Shown here piece by piece: positions 35,863 to 45,722 of a stretch of DNA of 64,000 nucleotides (position 1 is its first letter; each line of letters opens with the position of its first letter). Position numbers and translations under genes: made by a program. Source of the stretch: Adhaeribacter aerolatus (lineage in GTDB: Bacteria; Bacteroidota; Bacteroidia; Cytophagales; Hymenobacteraceae); the NCBI RefSeq assembly GCF_007991635.1, contig NZ_BJYS01000002.1:62001-126000 (forward strand), in the 5' to 3' direction. The notes under the pieces were generated by a model that worked only from the letters and a program-made list of their open reading frames with translations, made no database searches and was not told the DNA's origin.

Positions 35863-36735
35863 TGGTATCTGTGGTTAGCGTTTAAGACCTAATAAGAAGC
35901 AGTTGGTTGGGTAGTAACACACAATACAAAAGAATTATTTTTTGTTAAATAGCGTCGCCGAAAATCTATTTCAAAGCTAAAGCCTGGCGGTGTTACCTAA
36001 GAAATATTGTTTAATATATGAATAATCTTTGAAAAATTAACATTGTGACTGGCTGGGCTTATGTGGTAGTAATTTGCTGGTTATTAGGGTATATTATTTC
36101 AATACAAAACAGGACAAACCATTTAGTAACCTTTTGGTGCATCATTCCACCTCGGGAGGTACAATGGCGGAGAATCATGAAATAGATGAAAGTGCAAAAA
36201 TCGAAAAAAAACATGGGATAACGTTTTCATGTTCCAAAAGGTTTTGTTATTTGGGTTAAAAGTATTCAAAAATAAAATAAATTAAGGTATTTGTTGAAAA
36301 ATTTAAATCCAAATAGCTTCTTGGTAAGAGTTAAAGAATTTTAATTTTGAGGAGCTTTATATATATTTAATAAAAATAAAGAATTTAAGATATTAGGATA
36401 TACCAAAATATAACCTTTTGACTTGTTTGGAAAAATATTGTTTTAACGACAGGTCTCTTCCTAAATTCCAAATAATATTATTTATAATTAAATTAGCCAA
36501 AGGCTAAACAAAATTAAAATGCGGTATGATTAAAAAATGATTTCTTTCGGGTAAGTGCTGCCGCCGGAACCTGCTGGTAATGCGGAAGGTAATCATCCGG
36601 CTTAACCATTGCTGCTTTTAAGGCGCCTCAATCTCCACTTCTGCAAAGTAGAGTTAATCTCTGAACTTTTCTTACTTAATAATATTGAATACAGAATAAT
36701 TACATCCACCAGTCGTCTTCTTTAAGTTTACACCT
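35863..36735. other. Long AT-rich spacer upstream of the polysaccharide locus
   Basis: 873 bases without a convincing gene; short frames in it lack coding pattern. It should contain the promoter of the 36736-57890 locus and of the divergent kinase. A GC-richer patch near 36545-36640 interrupts the AT-rich sequence. No tRNA or recognised riboswitch seen. Confidence 0.5.
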
Positions 36736-39700
36736 ATGCAAAAAACCTCTACGCCCCGGCTAGGCAAATTCAGTCTGGCTACCGCGCTGGTCTGCCTTTG
36801 TTTATCGGGGGCAGCCCAAACCCAAACCAATCCGGCAATCGCTATGACGCTTGCCCGCTCCGCCAGTACGGCAACTGCACCCAGTTCAACCGTTATATCA
36901 CCCGTTTTACCGGTTATGGATATTCGCGGAAAAGTTACCGATGAAAAAGGTGAGCCCCTGCCCGGCGTGACAGTAGTAGTAAAGGGTACAACTAATGGTA
37001 CCGCAACCGGAGTAGATGGCACTTACTCGCTTAGTTTACCCGAAGCAGCCGGTACTTTGGTATTTTCTTACATTGGATACGGCACCCGCGAGGTACCCTT
37101 TACCAGTGGGCAAACGACGGTTAACGTTACCTTGCAAATAGATGCCAAAGCCCTGGAAGAAGTGGTAGTAGTAGGGTATGGCACCCAGAAGAAAGCTAAT
37201 GTAACGGGTGCGGTTTCATCTGTTAAAATAGATGAACAAACGGCTAGCCGTGCAGTACCCAATGTGTCTTCGGGTCTGGCGGGGTTGGTACCTGGTTTAG
37301 CTGCTACCCAGTCTTCGGGTATGGCCGGCCGTAACTCCTCTAATTTAATTATCAGGGGTTTGGGTACGGTTAATAATGCTAACCCGCTGGTGGTAGTAGA
37401 TGGTATGCCCGATGTAGACATCAACCGGATAGATATGAACGATGTGGAAAGCATCTCGGTACTGAAAGATGCGGCTTCTGCCTCGGTTTACGGTTCACGG
37501 GCGGCAAATGGCGTAATTTTAATTACCACCAAATCAGGTAAAGGCAAGAAAGCTACCATTAATTTCACCAGTACCAATGCTTTGGAAAAGCCCATAAAAG
37601 CGTATGATTTTATGTCGGATTATCCGCGGGCATTAACCCTGCACCAGCGGGCCGCGGCAGTTAGTCAGTTGCCCATTAATTCAAACTTCAAAGACGGTAC
37701 CATCGACCAGTGGATGGCTTTGGGTATGATTGATCCATTAAAATACCCCAATACCGATTGGTGGGATATTATTATGCGCGACGGGTTTATACAACGGCAT
37801 AACCTGTCAGCTTCGGGCGGTAATGAGCAGTCTAACTTTTATATTTCGGTTGGATTGCTGGATCAGAAAGGCTTGCAGATTAACAATGATTACAAGCAAT
37901 ATAACACCCGCATTAATTACGATTATAAAGTGCGTAAAAACATGAACGTGGGGGTTAAATTGAATGGCAATACGTCTAATTTTACTTATGCCCTGGAAGA
38001 TGGTTTTACCGACGATAATTCTACGAATACAGCTGGCTTCGATATGCAGTACGCAATTGCCGGTATTATGCCTTACGATCCGGTAACCGGTTATTACGGC
38101 GGAGTAATGGCTTATGGCGAAGACCCGCAGGCTTACAACCCCTATACAGTTTATGTAAATAACCTGACCCGCCAAAACCGCCAGGAAGCCAATGGTAGCA
38201 TTTATTACGATTGGTCGCCTATCAAAGGTCTTACTGCCCGGGTAGATTATTCTTTAAATTACAACAACCAGTTCCGCTGGAATGCCAACATGCCTAACCA
38301 TGCTTACAATTTCCAGCAAGGAGCGTTTGGCAGCCGGGTGTATGTCGGGCAAAATGCCGGGGTAAGTAACAATACCAGTACCGGGCACAAAACCATGTTA
38401 ACCGGGCGTTTAACTTATAACACCACCATTGCCAAAAACCACGAAATAAGCGCGCTGGCGGTATATAGCGAGGAATACTGGTATGGTCGTTCGCAGTCAA
38501 GTTCCCGGAACGATAGATTGCACCCGTCGCTTCACGAAATTGATGCGGCTTTAACCGATATTCAATCAACTGGGGGTAATTCCAGCGCCGAGGGCCTGCA
38601 ATCTTACATTGGCCGGGTAAATTATACCGCTTTCGATAAGTACCTTTTAGAAGCAAATTTCCGGTACGATGGTTCTTCTAAGTTCCTGCCCGGCAGCCAG
38701 TTCGGTTTCTTCCCTTCGGTGGCAGTAGGGTGGCGTTTTCTGGAAGAAGGTTTTATTAATTCCTTTGCCAGCCGCTATTTAAGTAATGGTAAATTACGGA
38801 TGTCTTACGGAAGCTTGGGTAATAACAGCGGCGTAGGTCGATACGAGCAACAGCAAACCCTGGATGCCAACAACTATATGATTGGTGGTGGTATCGCCAA
38901 AGGTTTTGTATATAGCCAAATGGTTAACCCAAATCTTTCCTGGGAAAACACTTCGGTCTTTAACGTAGGATTAGATTTAGGTTTTGCAAATAACCGGTTA
39001 TCCGCCGAAATTGATTATTACGATCGTTTAACTACCGGTATGAACCGGCCTTCTGATTTATCTATCCTGTTAACGGGGGCTTACAATGCGCCGCGCCGGA
39101 ATATTGGTAATCTGCGCAACCGCGGTATTGAAGGTAACTTAACTTGGTCTGATAAGCTAGGTGAAATAAATTATGCAGTTAACCTGAATGCTTCTTATAA
39201 TGCTACGGTACTGGAAGAATGGAACGAATTTTTAGGCAGAGGTTATACTTTCCTAAATATGCCTTACCACTTCCTGTATACTTACGAAGATATGGGCATC
39301 GCCCAAACCTGGCAGGATGTATATAATGCTACGCCTCAGGGTGCTTCTCCCGGCGATATTCTCCGCAAAGATTTAAATGGTGATGGCCGGATTGATGGTA
39401 ATGACCGTTCTGCCGACCCGAAAGTGCAGCGCGACAGACCCACCACCAACTTTGCTTTAAACTCTAATTTTTCCTGGAAAGGGTTCGATTTAGCCATATT
39501 CTTCCAGGGGGCAGCCGGACGGAAGGACTACTGGATTACCAATTACAATAACGTAAACTTTGGCACCCAACGCTACGCCTCTACCTGGGATCATTGGGAT
39601 AACCCCTGGAATTTAGAAAACCGGAACGGAGAATGGCCGCGTCTGGCGGGTAATGCCAACCGCGAGGAAACCACTTTCTGGTTAGATGACATGAGCTATG

Positions 39701-39909
39701 TACGCCTTAAAAACCTGCAGTTGGGCTACCGGATACCTGCCACCCTGCTTAGCAAAGCTGGCGTGGGCAGCCTGCGTATTTTTGCCTCGGCCGAGAACCT
39801 GGCTACTTTCACCAAATACCGGGGGCTGGACCCCGATAGAGGCGGCAACAGAAACGATATGTACCCAATAGTTAAATCTTATTCGCTTGGTGTTAATCTG
39901 AGTTTATAA
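36736..39909 (+). CDS. SusC-like TonB-dependent transporter
   Basis: 1057 residues. After a signal peptide and a low-complexity Ala/Thr/Ser stretch comes a carboxypeptidase-regulatory-like domain (IRGKVTDEKGEPLPGVTVVVKGTTNGT), the SusC signature around LEEVVVVGYGTQKKANVTGAVSSV, the plug (LIIRGLGTVNNANPLVVVDGMP, VESISVLKDAASASVYGSRAANGVILITTK) and a large barrel ending in YSLGVNLSL. SusC-type proteins import oligosaccharides across the outer membrane with SusD as a lid. This is the first gene of the locus, 11 bases before susD. Imported ligand is presumably a uronic-acid oligosaccharide, from the lyases downstream. Confidence 0.97.
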   Translation: MQKTSTPRLGKFSLATALVCLCLSGAAQTQTNPAIAMTLARSASTATAPSSTVISPVLPVMDIRGKVTDEKGEPLPGVTVVVKGTTNGTATGVDGTYSLSLPEAAGTLVFSYIGYGTREVPFTSGQTTVNVTLQIDAKALEEVVVVGYGTQKKANVTGAVSSVKIDEQTASRAVPNVSSGLAGLVPGLAATQSSGMAGRNSSNLIIRGLGTVNNANPLVVVDGMPDVDINRIDMNDVESISVLKDAASASVYGSRAANGVILITTKSGKGKKATINFTSTNALEKPIKAYDFMSDYPRALTLHQRAAAVSQLPINSNFKDGTIDQWMALGMIDPLKYPNTDWWDIIMRDGFIQRHNLSASGGNEQSNFYISVGLLDQKGLQINNDYKQYNTRINYDYKVRKNMNVGVKLNGNTSNFTYALEDGFTDDNSTNTAGFDMQYAIAGIMPYDPVTGYYGGVMAYGEDPQAYNPYTVYVNNLTRQNRQEANGSIYYDWSPIKGLTARVDYSLNYNNQFRWNANMPNHAYNFQQGAFGSRVYVGQNAGVSNNTSTGHKTMLTGRLTYNTTIAKNHEISALAVYSEEYWYGRSQSSSRNDRLHPSLHEIDAALTDIQSTGGNSSAEGLQSYIGRVNYTAFDKYLLEANFRYDGSSKFLPGSQFGFFPSVAVGWRFLEEGFINSFASRYLSNGKLRMSYGSLGNNSGVGRYEQQQTLDANNYMIGGGIAKGFVYSQMVNPNLSWENTSVFNVGLDLGFANNRLSAEIDYYDRLTTGMNRPSDLSILLTGAYNAPRRNIGNLRNRGIEGNLTWSDKLGEINYAVNLNASYNATVLEEWNEFLGRGYTFLNMPYHFLYTYEDMGIAQTWQDVYNATPQGASPGDILRKDLNGDGRIDGNDRSADPKVQRDRPTTNFALNSNFSWKGFDLAIFFQGAAGRKDYWITNYNNVNFGTQRYASTWDHWDNPWNLENRNGEWPRLAGNANREETTFWLDDMSYVRLKNLQLGYRIPATLLSKAGVGSLRIFASAENLATFTKYRGLDPDRGGNRNDMYPIVKSYSLGVNLSL

Positions 39910-39920
39910 ACACTACATTC

Positions 39921-41777
39921 ATGAACAAATTAAATATTACTTCTAAAATATTATTACCTGTTTTTGCCGGGTTAATGCTTTCACTAAGTTCGTGTAAAGA
40001 TGATCTGCTCGAACAAGAACCAACTACTGAATTGGGTGCCAATGCTTTCTGGCAAACAGAGGCAGATGCTACTTTTGCCTTAAATGGCGCGTATGCGGCA
40101 GTACGGCCGGTTTTCGACCGCGATTATTACCTGGATGGCCACGGCGAATATGTACGGGCCCGGGGTACCAGTGCTACCAGTGGAAATTTACGATTGGGCG
40201 ATGCTTACCAGGGGGCTGATTTTAACCCAACCGGTTACGCCGATAATTTCGATAAATATTACCGTTACTTGTATGGCGGAGTGCATCGGACTAACTACGT
40301 AATTGAGAACGTAGAGAAAATGCTCCTGACGGCCAGTCCTTCTTCCGTAGCCAGTCTAGAAGCTATTTTGGGTGAGGCAAAGTTACTGCGCGGTATGGTT
40401 TATTTCCGCCTGATTTCCATGTGGGGCGATGTACCTTATATTGGGAATGTTATAACCGACAACTCACAGGTAGCCACCTTGGCCCGTACACCCATAGCCC
40501 AGGTAAAAGACTCTATTATGGCGGATTTTACTTATGCTTATGAGAAACTACCGGTAAAAGGATCTGCCGTAGGTCGGGCTGGTAAACCGGCTGCCCTGGC
40601 GTTTCGTGGTAAACTGCAACTATACTGGGCTTCCTGGAATAAAAACGGCTGGCCGGAACTGGAAGGTTTTAAGCCCAGTGCCGCCGCTGCCGAAGCCGCT
40701 TTTAAAGGTGCTGCTGCCGATTTTAAACAGGTTATCGAAGGATTTGGTTTAACGCTATTCCGCAACGGTGAGCCCGGTAATATTGATAAACTTGGCGAGG
40801 CCGAGGATCTGCCTAACTATTTTTACCTGTTTATGCCGGTTGCCAACGGCGATCCGGAAATGATTATGTCATTTACCCATGGTGGTACGGGTACCGGCCA
40901 GGGCGAAGAGTTAATGCGCGACTTTTCCGGTCGCTCGCACGAAGGTTCTCAGGGCTGGATGTCGCCCCGCTACGAAATAGCCGACCGCTATCAGTTAACT
41001 ACTACCGGCGATTTTGCTCCTAAACTAATACCCCGTAACCCTACTACTGCCGGGGCCAGAACCTTGCTCAATTCCGCCATAAATCCGCAAAGTTATGCCG
41101 ACCGCGATTATCGTATGAAAGCCACTATGATGTGGGATTATGAAGTAAGTATTGGTATGGCGTCTTTGAAATCTACCGGGTGGGTGCCGTTTATTTATAA
41201 AACCTGGGCTCAACCTATAACCATAAACATCGAAGGCGAACCCTATAAAACCATTACCTATAATACCGACGGCACTAATTCCGGATATATGTTCCGGAAG
41301 TTTGTCCGCAACTATGCCGGGCAGGGCCGGAGCGAAGGCGATTATGCTTTCCCGGTTATGCGCTTAGCCGATGTTTACCTGATGTACGCCGAAGCTACGA
41401 ATGAAGTAAACGGACCCCAGCCCGATGCGATTGCCTTGGTTAATAAAGTACGCCATCGCGGTAACCTGCCGGCTTTAAAATCCGACAAAACCAGCAGCAA
41501 AGAGGCATTCTTTGATGCCATTGAACAGGAAAGAATAATTGAACTGGTAGCCGAAGGCCACCGCGGTTTCGACCTGCGCCGCTGGAGAGCTTTGGAAAGA
41601 GTATGGGGCCCACCGGCCAGCGAGGGTGTCTGGACAATTGATACCCACGGTGCAAACGTAACCCGTTATTTCCAGAATACGCCGGAACGCACTTACCAAC
41701 AGAACTATATCTTTAGAATACCGCCGGGCGAGCGCGATCGGAATCCTAATTTAACCCAGAATACCCCATGGTTGTAA
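39921..41777 (+). CDS. SusD-like glycan-binding lipoprotein
   Basis: 618 residues with a lipoprotein signal (AGLMLSLSSC, Cys26). The body has SusD/RagB hallmarks: LLEQEPTTELGANAFWQTEADATFALNGAYAA at the start, AILGEAKLLRGMVYFRLISMWGDVPYI, DYAFPVMRLADVYLMYAEATNEVNG, and AFFDAIEQERIIELVAEGHRGFDLRRW with a final NPNLTQNTPWL. It sits on the cell surface, binds the glycan and caps the SusC transporter encoded immediately upstream. Confidence 0.97.
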   Translation: MNKLNITSKILLPVFAGLMLSLSSCKDDLLEQEPTTELGANAFWQTEADATFALNGAYAAVRPVFDRDYYLDGHGEYVRARGTSATSGNLRLGDAYQGADFNPTGYADNFDKYYRYLYGGVHRTNYVIENVEKMLLTASPSSVASLEAILGEAKLLRGMVYFRLISMWGDVPYIGNVITDNSQVATLARTPIAQVKDSIMADFTYAYEKLPVKGSAVGRAGKPAALAFRGKLQLYWASWNKNGWPELEGFKPSAAAAEAAFKGAAADFKQVIEGFGLTLFRNGEPGNIDKLGEAEDLPNYFYLFMPVANGDPEMIMSFTHGGTGTGQGEELMRDFSGRSHEGSQGWMSPRYEIADRYQLTTTGDFAPKLIPRNPTTAGARTLLNSAINPQSYADRDYRMKATMMWDYEVSIGMASLKSTGWVPFIYKTWAQPITINIEGEPYKTITYNTDGTNSGYMFRKFVRNYAGQGRSEGDYAFPVMRLADVYLMYAEATNEVNGPQPDAIALVNKVRHRGNLPALKSDKTSSKEAFFDAIEQERIIELVAEGHRGFDLRRWRALERVWGPPASEGVWTIDTHGANVTRYFQNTPERTYQQNYIFRIPPGERDRNPNLTQNTPWL

Positions 41778-41822
41778 TGGGTAATCCAGAAAAGATTACT
41801 TGAGATTTATAAAAATTTGAAG

Positions 41823-42227
41823 ATGAAAAAACATATTAAAATATTAGTTTTCTGCTTACTGGTACCATTTGTCTGGGCTGGCTGCAAAAAAGATTTTCCA
41901 ATTGATGAAGATGGCTTGCTTATTACCAACCGGGGCGAATGCTACGTCAGTAGTTTTGAATTACTTGGTTCTGATTTTCAAACGGTAAGGAGTAAGGCTG
42001 CCGTTATTGATACCACCGCCCAAACCATAAATGTGGAGGTATTCTTCGGTACCGATTTAAAGAATCTTTATCCGCAGTTTTCGCTCGTAACCGATGCCAA
42101 ACTGGATCCTAAAATTGTGGGAAGAGTTGATTTTTCTGATTTAAGTAATCCTAAAACTTACACCGTTATTTCGGGTAACCGCAAGGTTAAAAAGCCTTAT
42201 ACGGTAATTATTACAGTTCAGAAATAG
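41823..42227 (+). CDS. Surface lipoprotein, DUF5018-like
   Basis: 134 residues from the ATG at 41823 (a TTG two codons upstream is less likely). Lipoprotein signal ending VPFVWAGC (Cys20). The rest reads as one Ig-like domain (YVSSFELLGSDFQTVRSKAAVIDTTAQTINVEVFFGTDLKNLYPQFSLVTDAKLDP ... TYTVISGNRKVKKPYTVII), the pattern of the DUF5018-type domain found in glycan-binding proteins of these loci. It follows susD by 45 bases and is likely an accessory surface glycan-binding protein. Binding is inferred from context. Confidence 0.7.
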   Translation: MKKHIKILVFCLLVPFVWAGCKKDFPIDEDGLLITNRGECYVSSFELLGSDFQTVRSKAAVIDTTAQTINVEVFFGTDLKNLYPQFSLVTDAKLDPKIVGRVDFSDLSNPKTYTVISGNRKVKKPYTVIITVQK

Positions 42228-42250
42228 TAGTCTTTTTGATATTTAAAGAA

Positions 42251-43243
42251 ATGATTATGCAAAACAAATATTTTATCAATATAACCTTCCTGCTGGCAAT
42301 AATTCTGCTCCTGAATGCCTGTAAGGAAGAAGAATACGCTATTCCGGAAACAAAAGATGCGCTCCAGAACGATGTTATCAAGCGCACCTTAGGGCCAAAC
42401 CTGGTGGGACAAAGAATTGAATTTGCCTATGCTATGGCCGTACCCAGAACCAGAGGTAAATTAGTTTCAGCCCAGGTAGAAGCATCTATAGAAGGCGCTA
42501 CCGGAACGTTTCTCGAAAACAGATCTTTTTACACCAATGGCAGTGGCCAGGATGTAGGCGTAAAAATCGGGGAACCATCGGCCACAGAAGGTAAAATAAC
42601 CAAAGTGTCTTTTACCACCGATACAACCGCCGCCACGCTACGCTATTATTACGTTATTCCGGAAGCGGCCCGTGGCCAAACTGTAACCTTCAACTTCACG
42701 GCTAACAGTAGCAACGGCGAAACGGTTACTTACGCGATGGGGCCTTACCAAATATCTAAAATGGATATGAAGTTGGATTTAGCCGTAAGAGATGGCGCCG
42801 CCAGTTATATTTCTATTGCTGATATGGCTGTTTATACCGCAGCCAACGCTGCTGCCAACGCCGATAAAATTGACCTGGTTTACCTGCATCGTACTACTCC
42901 TGCTTCCTTTGCCCATTCTTTGGTTTCACCGGCTGCCGATCCGCAATATTTGCCGGGTATAACGCTTCCGGCGGGAGTTAATAAAAGTACTAAGGTAAGC
43001 AAAGCTTTTGGCCTCAGGGATCAGCAACTGGCCCGTTTACAGTTCGGGATTTTTATTGATGATTTGGATTTCCAGGAACTTAATTTAGCTGATGCGCCTA
43101 ATTTTGCTATAAACATGAGAGCAGAATCAGGGGTTTGGGTGGAAACGGCCGATGGCAAATACCGGGCTTATATCTTTGTTAATTCAGTAAATAATACCAA
43201 CAAGAGTGCCGTGATTAGTATTAAGCGGTTTACCCTGCAATAG
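42251..43243 (+). CDS. DUF4466 family lipoprotein
   Basis: 330 residues from ATG 42251. Lipoprotein signal (LLAIILLLNAC, Cys ~23), then EEEYAIPETKDALQNDVIKRTLGPNLVGQRIEFAYAMAVP and VEASIEGATGTFLENRSFYTNGSGQDVGV, which I recognise as the DUF4466 pattern. This family sits in polysaccharide utilisation loci, often with lyases of glycosaminoglycan-like or other uronate polymers, and is thought to bind glycan at the surface. It is the last gene before a stem-loop at 43291-43317, so the SusC-SusD-DUF5018-DUF4466 set may be a transcriptional sub-unit expressed more strongly than the enzymes. Confidence 0.85.
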   Translation: MIMQNKYFINITFLLAIILLLNACKEEEYAIPETKDALQNDVIKRTLGPNLVGQRIEFAYAMAVPRTRGKLVSAQVEASIEGATGTFLENRSFYTNGSGQDVGVKIGEPSATEGKITKVSFTTDTTAATLRYYYVIPEAARGQTVTFNFTANSSNGETVTYAMGPYQISKMDMKLDLAVRDGAASYISIADMAVYTAANAAANADKIDLVYLHRTTPASFAHSLVSPAADPQYLPGITLPAGVNKSTKVSKAFGLRDQQLARLQFGIFIDDLDFQELNLADAPNFAINMRAESGVWVETADGKYRAYIFVNSVNNTNKSAVISIKRFTLQ

Positions 43244-43290
43244 GCAATTTCTTAATAAGGAATATAATCTAAGAATACACTACCAATAAG

Positions 43291-43317
43291 AAGAACCCCG
43301 CGGTAAGCGGGGTTCTT
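43291..43317 (+). terminator. Stem-loop between the transport and enzyme parts of the PUL
   Basis: AAGAACCCCGC pairs perfectly with GCGGGGTTCTT around a 5-base loop, 48 bases after the DUF4466 stop codon. The T-run is weak, so it may attenuate rather than stop transcription, or protect the 3' end of the upstream mRNA. Confidence 0.7.
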
Positions 43318-43340
43318 AACTAAAGAACCAACTATTTGGG

Positions 43341-45419
43341 ATGGATATGAGAGCGCGTTTCACGGTCTGCATGGTATTCTTTGCCTTAACTGCCGCGTTA
43401 AACGCCATAATGCCCACGCGTGCTTCGGCGCAAAAGTTTATTCATCCGGGCATCGACCAAACCGCTCAGGATCTGGCCCACCTGAGAAGCCTGGTGCTGA
43501 AAGGCGAACACCCTTATAAAGATGCCTTTGCCCGCCTCAAAACCGTAGCAGATTTAAATTATACCGTTAAGCCGCATACGCACGTGCTGCGTGGGCCTTA
43601 CGGCAAACCAAATATTGGCGGCGATGATTTAGCCAAAAGTGCCCAAATGGCTTATAACTGCGCGCTGGTTTGGTATATTACCCAGGATAAAGCCTACGCG
43701 GACAAAGCGATCAAAATACTAAATGCCTGGGCGCCGGTGCTCTGGGATTTTGATTACAACGATGCCAAACTCTTGGCTGCCTGGACCGGCCATGTACTTT
43801 GCAATGCTGCCGAAATATTGCGCTACACCAACGCCGGCTGGCAACCAAAAGAAATAGAGAACTTCTCAAATATGCTGATGACGGTGTACTATCCGTTAAT
43901 GCGGCATTATTATCCGCAGGCTAACGGCAACTGGGATGGCGCCATTATTCACTCGATTATGGCCATGGCGATTTTTACCGATAACCTCGAAATGTTCCAG
44001 AATGCGGTTAATCATTATTTACGAGCGCCGGTAAACGGCAGTATTTTCAAATATATTTACCCCAGCGGCCAGTGCCAGGAAAGTACCCGCGATCAGGCCC
44101 ACGTACAATTAGGTTTGGGCGAATTTGCGGGAGCTGCTCAAATAGCTTACACGCAGGGCGTTGATCTTTTCTCTTTGGGAAGTAACCGGCTGGCTTTAGG
44201 CTACGAGTATACCGCCGGCTTTTTGCTCGGCCAGCAGCCCCAGAGTTACGGTAAAATATCGGAGCGGGCCAAAACCCTTCGCGATGATTACGAAGCCGTT
44301 TATGCTCATTACAAGGCCCGCGGCGTAGAAATGCCTTACACCAAAATGGCCCTCGACTCAATCCGCCCAAAGGCTAACCGCAGTATTTTAACGGCCGTGC
44401 GGGTACCTGCCACCAAAGCTCAAACGAAATCCGGTACACCCAAACCAAGCCCCATTGGTTATGTGGCCGGTGCTGGAGCAGGGACTAAATTTAATTTTCC
44501 GGAGAATGCCATTATGGTTTCGCCCGGCCAATCATTGCAACAGGCGCTGAACTCGGCAGCCGGCACTGGTAAGTGGGTGGTGGCCAAATCGGGCTTACAT
44601 ACTTTACCTACCACGCTTAAAATACCCAGCAACATAACATTAGCCGGCGAAGGGTTAGGTACCATTCTTTTCCTGGACCCAGCTTCTGGTGAAAGAGAAG
44701 CTTTGGTTAATGCGGCTAACGACCTGCACGATGTAACCATCCGGGATTTGGTAGTGGAAGGCTCTAATAAACCAGAACCACCCAGCGATCCCAACAGTGC
44801 CCGTTCTTACCGTGGTGGCTACAACCGGGGTGGTATTATTTTCCGGGCCTTGCAGGAAGGACAGATGAAGCGCATTAATCTTACGAACCTAACTGTGCGA
44901 AATTGTACGTTTAACGGCGTGCTGATCAGTGGCGCTACGGATGTAAATATTACCCGCTGCGATTTGGACGAAAACGGCTCTAACATAGTACCCGGTCCCA
45001 AATTGCAACACAACCTCTTGTTAACCCATTGTTCCGACATAAATATTAAAGACAGCCGCCTGGATACTTCGCCCCACGGCAGCGGTATCGCTTTAGACCA
45101 TTGTCAGAATGCCGCTATTACCAATTCCGAAATAGCCCGCAATGCTTACTACGGGGTATTAATTTCCGAATCAAAAAATATTACGATTAAGGATAATTTA
45201 ATTGAGGCGAACGACCACAGCGGCGTAATGGTAGAATTTCTGTCGCGCGGCTCCGAAAATATTACCGTCAGCAATAACCAAATTCAGTTCAACGATGGCT
45301 ATGGCGTAGAGGCCTTTGCCGCGCGCAATAGCAAAATTCAAAACAATAAATATACTGGTAACGGCAACCAAAACGAGCAGCAACTGGTGCGTTCGGATAA
45401 AGTTATCTTAATGCCCTAG
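43341..45419 (+). CDS. Alginate-lyase-family domain fused to a right-handed beta-helix
   Basis: 692 residues with a signal peptide (ALTAALNAIMPTRASA). Residues ~30-330 read as an alginate lyase (alpha/alpha-toroid) domain: FIHPGIDQTAQDLAHLRSLVLKGEHPYKDAF, KSAQMAYNCALVWYITQDKAYADKAIKILNAW, NGNWDGAIIHSIMAMAIF and CQESTRDQAHVQLGLGEFAGAAQIAYTQG (Arg-Asp-Gln-Ala-His block). After a linker, residues ~385-690 are a parallel beta-helix with repeating coils (ITLAGEGLGTILFLD, NLTVRNCTFNGVLISG, NITIKDNLIEANDHSGVMV). Each half resembles a class of uronate lyases, so the protein may have two active domains, or one catalytic and one binding domain. First enzyme of the locus. Confidence 0.82.
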   Translation: MDMRARFTVCMVFFALTAALNAIMPTRASAQKFIHPGIDQTAQDLAHLRSLVLKGEHPYKDAFARLKTVADLNYTVKPHTHVLRGPYGKPNIGGDDLAKSAQMAYNCALVWYITQDKAYADKAIKILNAWAPVLWDFDYNDAKLLAAWTGHVLCNAAEILRYTNAGWQPKEIENFSNMLMTVYYPLMRHYYPQANGNWDGAIIHSIMAMAIFTDNLEMFQNAVNHYLRAPVNGSIFKYIYPSGQCQESTRDQAHVQLGLGEFAGAAQIAYTQGVDLFSLGSNRLALGYEYTAGFLLGQQPQSYGKISERAKTLRDDYEAVYAHYKARGVEMPYTKMALDSIRPKANRSILTAVRVPATKAQTKSGTPKPSPIGYVAGAGAGTKFNFPENAIMVSPGQSLQQALNSAAGTGKWVVAKSGLHTLPTTLKIPSNITLAGEGLGTILFLDPASGEREALVNAANDLHDVTIRDLVVEGSNKPEPPSDPNSARSYRGGYNRGGIIFRALQEGQMKRINLTNLTVRNCTFNGVLISGATDVNITRCDLDENGSNIVPGPKLQHNLLLTHCSDINIKDSRLDTSPHGSGIALDHCQNAAITNSEIARNAYYGVLISESKNITIKDNLIEANDHSGVMVEFLSRGSENITVSNNQIQFNDGYGVEAFAARNSKIQNNKYTGNGNQNEQQLVRSDKVILMP

Positions 45420-45722
45420 CAGCAGTAGCTTAAAAGGCAGTGCTGTTAACCTAACGCCAAAACCAGGAACAGTCCCCCTTTGGAGGGGGTAGGGGGAGGA
45501 TTAACATTAGCTGATAACTAAAAAACGGCAATAATTTAAAGGAAGATGTTCTCCGACAGGAATATGTGTTTTTGTTTAAATCCAAAGGGTAATTAATACC
45601 AGGACTTTCAAACCTAAAACAAAAGAATAAAGCTGCTTAGCGTCGAGTTTACCGATAAATTTTATTCAACAGCCTTGACTAAATTTAATATTAGTCCGGG
45701 CGCAGTGACTTAAGAATAATTT
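45420..45722. other. Spacer within the PUL with a GC-rich repeat
   Basis: Contains a REP-like repeat at 45471-45500 and otherwise AT-rich sequence; presumably a promoter for the following enzyme genes. No gene seen. Confidence 0.5.
45471..45500. repeat. GC-rich dispersed intergenic repeat (locus 2)
   Basis: CCCCCT-ttgg-AGGGGG hairpin followed by TAGGGGGAGG; same family as 23434-23487 and the repeat at 50545-50704. Confidence 0.6.

Noticed and set aside
36074-36259. 61-codon frame in the long spacer before SusC
   Set aside because: AT-rich, no recognisable features, no partner; probably non-coding.
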